DNA of 64,000 nt, taken from contig JALJCQ010000028.1 in assembly GCA_023091665.1 (NCBI GenBank), forward strand, positions 558,001-622,000, in the 5' to 3' direction. The notes under the pieces were generated by a model, which saw only the letters and a program-made list of their open reading frames with translations, made no database searches and was not told the origin of the DNA. Source of the DNA: Pythium myriotylum. Taxonomy: Eukaryota; Oomycota; Peronosporomycetes; Pythiales; Pythiaceae. Position numbers and translations under genes: made by a program. Of this stretch, positions 58,261 through 64,000 are shown in pieces (within the stretch, counting starts at the first letter, position 1; each line of letters starts with the position of its first letter).

Positions 58261-60570
58261 ATGCTCAGTGATACTGCCAGCGTCGAGAAAGCCTCGACCT
58301 ATCTATCTTCGCCAGAGCCGACTCCAAGTCCGACTTGCGCCGACGTTAAACATGGCAAAGCGCGCACTACCCAGACTGGCCGTTCTCACACGCGCAGACG
58401 CACACCAACCTTCTCGTGGGGCCAATGTGTGGTCTCACTTGTGTCCTACGCTTTATTGGTGACGGATGTACTCCGCTCAGGTACCGGCCTCCGCAAACTA
58501 ACCGAATATCCAGTCATTCACCCGGACGTCTTCATCTCCTTCGGACCGTACGGATACCCAATTGCGCACATTGCAATCGAGAACGTCACAACCGATCCAG
58601 CAACAGACATCTGGCCATACAAGTTTGACACGACATCGCTTGCGATGCGCTCCGTCGCTGAATACCTGGGATTGCCCACTTGGCCGAAATGCTTGTTTTA
58701 TAAATCCCACTGCGATGCAGCTGCGGGTCTTTCTCCTTCAACACTCTTTAGCATGATCGACTCGCTTATCGAAGGAATGGCGCACCAATCACATCCACGC
58801 AACGAGAAAGCAATACCCCCACAACTGACCTTGAGGACAGCGAGCGAGTACAAGGATCGCTTACACCACTACGCTTTCCCGTGGTTCTTCGACCGCATTA
58901 CGAAGCGCACGACACAAGCAATTTACAAAGTGTACAACCCGAGCATTGGGCAAACCGCGAACCTGTGCGGAAATCAAGAGCTGCAGCCGTATTCTTGTAA
59001 TGAGATCTGGACCAAATACGTTTACGGAATTTGCGGTCAAAATCCTCTCCAAGCCTGCGGCGATTCAATGTGGGTCGACATACCGAAGCGATATGACGCT
59101 ATGCTGGCAACCTACCCAAACCACACGCTTGACTTCATAGTCTTGGATAGCATGGAGGACATGACGCGAGGTGGACTTTCCTTCCAGGGACGCAAATACT
59201 TCGATTTCGTCACCCTTGCACGTGTCCGTAAATGTCCTGATGGCTCAGTCACCGATGGTGCAACGTGCGAGACGGTGGCGGTTGACGATTATCGATACGA
59301 GTCTGCTTACTTTACAATGGACGCGCCGAGTTGGTTTACTGTTGCCGTCACCCTGCGCGTTATTGGCCAAGGGTTTATGTGGCTCAGGGTAGCTCTTCTG
59401 GGTATTGGATGTTGGTGTGCAATCCCAACACCGTCCAAGCCGCACAGTCTGAACAGTTTGTGGAAGCGACTCGGTAGCGCCCTTCGAACGCTCTTTCTCA
59501 TTCCAAGCCAAGTCGTCATCTACGGGTCGAGAGTGCCCATTATTCTCTACGTCACCGCGCATCTCGTCGATTCACCCGCCATCTACGAACTGGTGACGAC
59601 GTACTTTGATTCTTGGCTTGGTGGTATCAAGATCAATGTCAACGAGTTCATCAAGCATTGCGCCGTGTCGATGCGTACCGTGTGGGTGCTCGGACTCGCC
59701 GCGCATGCGATGCTCTCCGTCAAGACTCATTCGAGCTGGTCACCTATTCGCGGCGTACCAGGCATTCCTGAGTTCTCCATCAGCCTTGTAGCATGCGCTA
59801 CCATCCTGGCGCAGTATCGAAAGCTAGCATTTCGCAGCACTCGCGTGTACGAGATCCACGAGGTCATTCCGAGTGTGAAGCGTACCCAGCAGCAGAGCCA
59901 GAGCTATGACTCGACCCATAGCGCGGTCAACAACTTTCTCAGTGGCTCCCCCATCGACCTCCAGTGCATCTCGACTGTCTTGGCGGTTGTGCTCACGGTC
60001 GCTATCGTCACGTCGGTCTTGCACCGAGCCTTCCCGCGACACTTCCCGATCGTAGTCTCGCTCACCGCGAAAACCAAGACGCCGTACTCGGCCGGCTTCC
60101 TCTGGCCTCGCAGCCGCCTCGTCGTGAGTTGGACCGAGTCGCTGCTCGAGCAGAGACCAGCTCGCACTGTCCCTCGCGCGAAACTCCAAGCCTTGGAGCC
60201 AGCGGAGAGAACTCGGAGCTTGTCTACAATGAGAAAGTACATCGTACGCACTGCGAGCGCGATGCGCGCGACGCCCGTGCCGCGCCACGACCTCCACAGC
60301 ATCGGCAGCCGCAGCCGCGAGGCCGACTACATGGTCTTCCTCGTCAACCTCGCGGTGATGACCGATCCCTTGACGCTCCTGCGGCTACGGTTCGGCGACG
60401 GCCTCCTCGTCGCGCGCTTCGCGAGCAGACAGACTGGGCGGCAGATCCTCGTGCCGCTGCGCGCGACAGACGCTGACGCCGACGTACCAGTCGACTGGAG
60501 CGAGCTCGACCTCGTGGACGTCGTCAACACGAAGGACATGAAGTGGCGAGAACTGCTGCAATGTGGCTGA
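58261..60570 (+). CDS. Array member 9: predicted six-pass membrane protein, shares converted tract with member 5
   Basis: 769 residues; Thr/Ser/Pro-rich N-terminal tail, TM1 about 53-74 (FSWGQCVVSLVSYALLVTDV). Cysteine-rich domain virtually the same as in member 5 (tract 58555-59303); the differences there include Met for Leu in MEDMTRGG. Outside the tract it diverges: RTLFLIPSQVVIYGS, HCAVSMRTVWVLG, TPYSAGFLWPRSR, NLAVMTDPLTLLRLR, end ELLQCG. The last 330 bp are much more GC-rich than the tract. A decayed copy of its very 3' end lies at about 63905-63995. Confidence 0.86.
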   Translation: MLSDTASVEKASTYLSSPEPTPSPTCADVKHGKARTTQTGRSHTRRRTPTFSWGQCVVSLVSYALLVTDVLRSGTGLRKLTEYPVIHPDVFISFGPYGYPIAHIAIENVTTDPATDIWPYKFDTTSLAMRSVAEYLGLPTWPKCLFYKSHCDAAAGLSPSTLFSMIDSLIEGMAHQSHPRNEKAIPPQLTLRTASEYKDRLHHYAFPWFFDRITKRTTQAIYKVYNPSIGQTANLCGNQELQPYSCNEIWTKYVYGICGQNPLQACGDSMWVDIPKRYDAMLATYPNHTLDFIVLDSMEDMTRGGLSFQGRKYFDFVTLARVRKCPDGSVTDGATCETVAVDDYRYESAYFTMDAPSWFTVAVTLRVIGQGFMWLRVALLGIGCWCAIPTPSKPHSLNSLWKRLGSALRTLFLIPSQVVIYGSRVPIILYVTAHLVDSPAIYELVTTYFDSWLGGIKINVNEFIKHCAVSMRTVWVLGLAAHAMLSVKTHSSWSPIRGVPGIPEFSISLVACATILAQYRKLAFRSTRVYEIHEVIPSVKRTQQQSQSYDSTHSAVNNFLSGSPIDLQCISTVLAVVLTVAIVTSVLHRAFPRHFPIVVSLTAKTKTPYSAGFLWPRSRLVVSWTESLLEQRPARTVPRAKLQALEPAERTRSLSTMRKYIVRTASAMRATPVPRHDLHSIGSRSREADYMVFLVNLAVMTDPLTLLRLRFGDGLLVARFASRQTGRQILVPLRATDADADVPVDWSELDLVDVVNTKDMKWRELLQCG
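58555..59303. repeat. Near-identical tract shared with member 5 (749 bp, direct)
   Basis: Partner of 45182-45930. It covers YPIAHIAIEN to DDYRYES, that is, almost the whole cysteine-rich loop, and leaves out TM1 and all later membrane segments. Confidence 0.88.
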
Positions 60571-61406
60571 CGCGGATGGCCGTCGCGAGGCGAAGCGGCG
60601 TCGGATCGGAGCGAGCGCGGTACGAGCCGATAGCTGAGACGAAGGCGAATCGAAGGAGCGGTCGCTTGGCCTATCTAGCGCGACGCACGGAGCGCAGGCG
60701 GTCGCGCACGGTCAGGTGGGTCACTTCCTCCACCATGGTGGAGTGACTTGACCACTAAGAGGGACAGCTTCGAAATGGATATTTACAGAATGAATTCTGA
60801 CTTTTTGACATTTCACCGACGCATGAACATTCCCACCCTCCAGGAGCTGTTCGTTCGATCCTCTCTATCAACGAGAGAAGCATTGAAGTGCAGTGAGGAG
60901 ATGGCCGTCAGGTCGATACACGAACGTGGCGCCTGGAGAAAACGACTTGCGCAGTGACGAAACTCATGATTTGACAATTGGGCAATCACGAAATTTTCAC
61001 CTCGGACAGCAGCTCCTGGCTCAGATCCCCATCGGCATCACCACAGCGGTTCCTTTCCGACGACCCAATGCCAGCCTGCTCTAAGAACACAAACTGGTAC
61101 CATTCCACTACGAGATCTCCAGATCCCACGCCAATCTCGTCCTCTGGAGCTAGATCACATGACGAATATGAACAATAGTCACCGCGAACCATGAGCCACG
61201 TCGACGGAGGTTGGCGAGACGGTGTCGTCGGTGTCATTGGCATCGTCGGATCTTTCCTCTCTCTCTCAGTCTATCCATCGGTATCTATGTATATCTACTT
61301 GGGCATATCCACGCAGACACACACCTCTTGATGCCTTGTCCGACTCTAAGAATGGCGTCTTCGTTTCCTGTCTAATCCATGATCAAGCAAGGGGCTCACT
61401 CTCTCG
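60571..61406. other. Intergenic between members 9 and 10
   Basis: 836 bp. The first 150 bp continue the GC-rich composition of the member 9 3' end; the remainder is mixed. Only short ORFs without family features. The 5' flank of member 10 lies at the right. Confidence 0.5.
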
Positions 61407-63725
61407 ATGAATAAGCGCTTTCAAGTCGATGGCAGCTCGCGTGCGCGGCGCCGATCGGCGCTCCACGCGCTGCTCGACCGCGACAATCGCATGCGACACT
61501 CGGATCTCGACCGCTACCACCGCTTCTCGTGGTTCCGCTGCGCGCTGTCGCTCGTCTCGTACGCGCTCATGCTCTCTGATGTACTGCGCACGGGACTCGG
61601 CGTCCACGACCTCAAGGCATCCTACGGATTTTATGAACCAGACCAAGTCGTCTTCTTCGGACCGTATGCGTACCCGGTCACACACAAGCTGTGGGGGAAC
61701 GCGACTGGTGAGCGAGGCAGTGTTCATTTCTGGCCGTACAAGTATGACTCAACGTCCACAGTCATGCGCGCCGTCGTTCAGCACCTCAACGCAACCAGGT
61801 GGCCCGCGTGTGTGCTGTATGACGCCTCGTGCGATGAACACAAGGGGCTAGGAAGACACTCGGTGTTCGAGATGCTTGACTCGGTGGTCGAAGCCGTGAA
61901 GATGCACCCAGGGATTCGATCATCGCGCCACATGCGAAGTGGCCACACCACGCTACGCCTGGACTATGCGTTCTTCGACCGTGTTCACCATTATGCGTTC
62001 CCCTGGTTTTTCTTTCGACCAAACCGACGCACAGGACAAGCCATCTACTATGAGCCCAAGCTCCTCGCGTCTCAGCCCATCTGCGGATCGGCACTCCCGC
62101 GTCCTTACGGATGCGGCGAAGCATGGACAAATTTTGCCAGGTTGTGTCATCGAGAGCCGAATCCGCTATGTGGTGGATCTGGGAATCTCTGGGAGCACGT
62201 CACCTTTCGTATGCGTGAGTTTCAGCAAAAGCACTCGAACTTCACGGTCGATTTCATCGTGCTCGAAGGCATGGACGACTACGCTCGCCAGTGCCTCACA
62301 TTCCAAGGGGTCAAGTTTTATGACGTTGTCACAATCGCTCGCGCTCGCAAGTGCGACACCAGGAACACTTCACACTGTGAGACCGTGTTGGTCGACGATT
62401 ATCGCTACGAGGGAGTCGGTATAGCAGTCAATGCTCCAAACTGGTTCGGAGTGAGCGCAATCATTAGAGGTTTCGGACAGACGTATGCTTGGTTAAGACT
62501 CGTTGGGCTTGCTGTCGGCTGCTATGCTGCTCGCTCAAACGAGACAATGATGGTAGCGAGCAGTATCGGCGGCAAAATTGTCACAACAGTGCGCACCATG
62601 TTTCTCGTTCCAAGTCAGATCATGATCTACGGCTCAATCGTTCCAGTCACGTGCTACGTCGTAGCTCATCTCATCGATTCAGGCGCCGTTTATGAGCTAG
62701 TGGGGCAACAGTTAGTCTCCATACAGGGCTCGACAAACTTCAAGTTCGGCACATTACTTCGCGTGTGTGTTGTGTCAATGCGCAGCGTGTGGGTGCTCGC
62801 CATCTTCTGCCATGGTCTTCACTGGATCGCGAAACACTGTAGGTGGTCGCCAATTCACGGTCTAATCGGCGTTCCAGAATTTGTGCTCAGTTTTATTGCG
62901 AGTCTGACTATCTTGGCCCAGTTGAGATTTGTTCCGTTCCGAAACAGTCGGGTATGGCAGGTTGAAGAGATCGCACCAAGCGAGGTACGCCATAAATGGG
63001 CGAGTGCGCGCTTTGATTCGACACACGGCTTCTGGTACCGTCTATTGTTTGGAACAAACGTCGACTACAAGTGTCTTGCTGCTTCGATCCTGCTGCACTT
63101 GAGCCTTGTCGTTCTCACACGTGCGGCCAATCGACTCATGCCGCGCTTTTTCAAATACGAGCTTCTGCTCGTAACAAGAACGCTCGTTCCATTTGGTGCC
63201 GGAGACCTTTGGCCCAGCAACGCGCTAGTAGTAAGTTGGCACGGAACGTTCCTTGGAAGCTCAAGTCCCGCGAGGAACTGCCCGAAAAGACGGAGTATGC
63301 GAGAGATCCATCTCAAGCCCGCCGGACGAATAGTTGACGCGGTTAGGCTTTTTCCCACACGAGAGACGAAAATTCTACAGCGAATTTATCCCGAGGATGC
63401 TATATCCGCGAAAAGCACCCACGTCTCACAAGTTTTCGAACGCGACTTCTTTCCGGTCACCGAGCGTACCAGCGAAACGGAATGTGCGATCTGCCTCATG
63501 AACTTGGCGGTGACGACCGACCCGTTGACGTACCTACAGCTTCGCGGATTCAGCGGACGCTTGGTTGGCGTTTACGAGTCGGTCGTCACTTCGCGTTGCA
63601 TCTTGCTACCAGTCAAACTAACAACTTCGACAGCGGATATCCCCATCGACTGGGGAGAACTGAGATTGCGGTTTGTAATGAACACCAAAGAACTGAGCTG
63701 GTGGGAATTGCTGCAGTGTGGGTGA
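61407..63725 (+). CDS. Array member 10: predicted six-pass membrane protein, family unknown
   Basis: 772 residues. Short Arg-rich N-terminal tail, TM1 about 42-63 (FSWFRCALSLVSYALMLSDV). All eight cysteines; sequons WGNAT and HSNFT (the second kept although the YPNHT word is changed). WPYKYDSTS replaces WPYKYDTTS. Later blocks: RTMFLVPSQIMIYGS, VCVVSMRSVW, TRTLVPFGAGDLWPSN, NLAVTTDPLTYLQLR (Thr for Met), end ELLQCG. Closest to member 4 in its C-terminal half. The first 200 bp are GC-rich compared with the rest of the gene. Confidence 0.85.
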   Translation: MNKRFQVDGSSRARRRSALHALLDRDNRMRHSDLDRYHRFSWFRCALSLVSYALMLSDVLRTGLGVHDLKASYGFYEPDQVVFFGPYAYPVTHKLWGNATGERGSVHFWPYKYDSTSTVMRAVVQHLNATRWPACVLYDASCDEHKGLGRHSVFEMLDSVVEAVKMHPGIRSSRHMRSGHTTLRLDYAFFDRVHHYAFPWFFFRPNRRTGQAIYYEPKLLASQPICGSALPRPYGCGEAWTNFARLCHREPNPLCGGSGNLWEHVTFRMREFQQKHSNFTVDFIVLEGMDDYARQCLTFQGVKFYDVVTIARARKCDTRNTSHCETVLVDDYRYEGVGIAVNAPNWFGVSAIIRGFGQTYAWLRLVGLAVGCYAARSNETMMVASSIGGKIVTTVRTMFLVPSQIMIYGSIVPVTCYVVAHLIDSGAVYELVGQQLVSIQGSTNFKFGTLLRVCVVSMRSVWVLAIFCHGLHWIAKHCRWSPIHGLIGVPEFVLSFIASLTILAQLRFVPFRNSRVWQVEEIAPSEVRHKWASARFDSTHGFWYRLLFGTNVDYKCLAASILLHLSLVVLTRAANRLMPRFFKYELLLVTRTLVPFGAGDLWPSNALVVSWHGTFLGSSSPARNCPKRRSMREIHLKPAGRIVDAVRLFPTRETKILQRIYPEDAISAKSTHVSQVFERDFFPVTERTSETECAICLMNLAVTTDPLTYLQLRGFSGRLVGVYESVVTSRCILLPVKLTTSTADIPIDWGELRLRFVMNTKELSWWELLQCG

Positions 63726-63904
63726 TCCAGCGATAAATTAGCGAGAACGCTACAGCATCTCCGAGTCAAGTCACTGCTGAACCTGGAAGACACTTGCATC
63801 AATCCCCCTCATGTCCAAAGTCACAACGCATCCATCCAGGTCCTTCCAGCAAAAATACCCACTCGAAGCTCCCAGCATCACATCTTCCACTGAGTTCTAA
63901 GCGA
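63726..63904. other. 3' flank of member 10, no gene recognised
   Basis: About 180 bp with short ORFs only, before the decayed paralogue fragment. Confidence 0.4.
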
Positions 63905-63995
63905 TGAGACGCTGCGACCAGTAGACTCCGGCCGTAGATGTTGTCAATACTAAGGATCTGCCTGACGCGGATGGCTGTAGAGTGGCAAGGCGACA
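63905..63995 (+). pseudogene. Decayed 3' end of an eleventh array member
   Basis: GTAGATGTTGTCAATACTAA and the next bases encode VDVVNTKD, as in the C-terminus of member 9 (60516-60539), with all differences at third codon positions. Then about 26 bases (the KWRELLQCG codons) are missing and CTGACGCGGATGGCTGT follows, matching the stop and 3' flank of member 9 (CTGACGCGGATGGCCGT). Upstream pieces (GACGCTG, CCAGT.GACT) also align with gaps. It may continue beyond the window only as flank. Confidence 0.65.
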
Positions 63996-64000
63996 TCAGA

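Noticed and set aside
34267..63725. Identification of the array as polycystin/TRPML-type channels
   Set aside because: Only the outline (six passes, large first loop) is similar; I see no pore-helix or selectivity-filter motif between TM5 and TM6 and none of the known domain signatures.
1..64000. CRISPR arrays, bacterial operons, ribosome-binding sites
   Set aside because: The window is eukaryotic (spliceosomal introns, mitochondrial presequence, axonemal gene); no regularly spaced repeats were seen.

Overview
This is a nuclear window from a eukaryote, most likely an oomycete (water mould). The supporting signs are short 65-85 bp GT-AG introns in a minority of genes, dense genes on both strands, very strong G/C preference at third codon positions in the housekeeping genes, a flagellar radial-spoke gene (so a zoospore stage), secreted trypsin-like proteases in a small cluster, and a chromodomain Ty3/gypsy retrotransposon. 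I cannot name the genus from sequence alone.

Left part (1-34 kb): a RasGAP gene cut by the left edge (minus); the radial-spoke protein RSPH9 (minus) head to head with a guanylate-binding-protein GTPase (plus); a 6.5 kb LTR retrotransposon with identical-looking LTRs but two reading-frame breaks in pol; an alpha/beta hydrolase of the haloalkane-dehalogenase type; a dienelactone-hydrolase pseudogene with one in-frame stop, next to a scrap of a patatin-lipase 3' end; a mitochondrial very-long-chain acyl-CoA dehydrogenase; a three-exon patatin-type triacylglycerol lipase; the intact dienelactone hydrolase; a Dicer-type helicase with no RNase III part; the ribosome-quality-control factor NEMF/Rqc2; and three trypsin-like proteases. 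The dienelactone hydrolase/patatin 3'-end region is present twice in inverted orientation, once intact (about 21.9-23.3 kb) and once decayed (about 14.8-16.5 kb). The lipase and the acyl-CoA dehydrogenase lie next to each other and would fit lipid mobilisation and beta-oxidation.

Right part (34-64 kb): an array of ten intronless paralogues (here called members 1-10, left to right) of about 736-811 residues, interrupted only by one aldo-keto reductase. I do not recognise this family. All ten share a predicted first membrane segment, a roughly 270-residue domain with eight invariant cysteines and conserved N-glycosylation sequons, five further predicted membrane segments and a C-terminal domain ending in Cys-Gly-stop. 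Two pairs (members 6/7 and 5/9) share tracts of about 720-750 bp that are almost identical at the DNA level, confined to the cysteine-rich domain and its approach, while the rest of the genes has diverged. This is the mark of recent gene conversion or ectodomain exchange. A decayed 3' fragment of an eleventh copy lies at the right edge. This array is the best candidate for an undescribed system: a diversifying surface or endomembrane protein family that trades ectodomains.

All calls come from reading the sequence by eye. Splice sites were inferred from reading frame plus GT-AG, and no database search was run.
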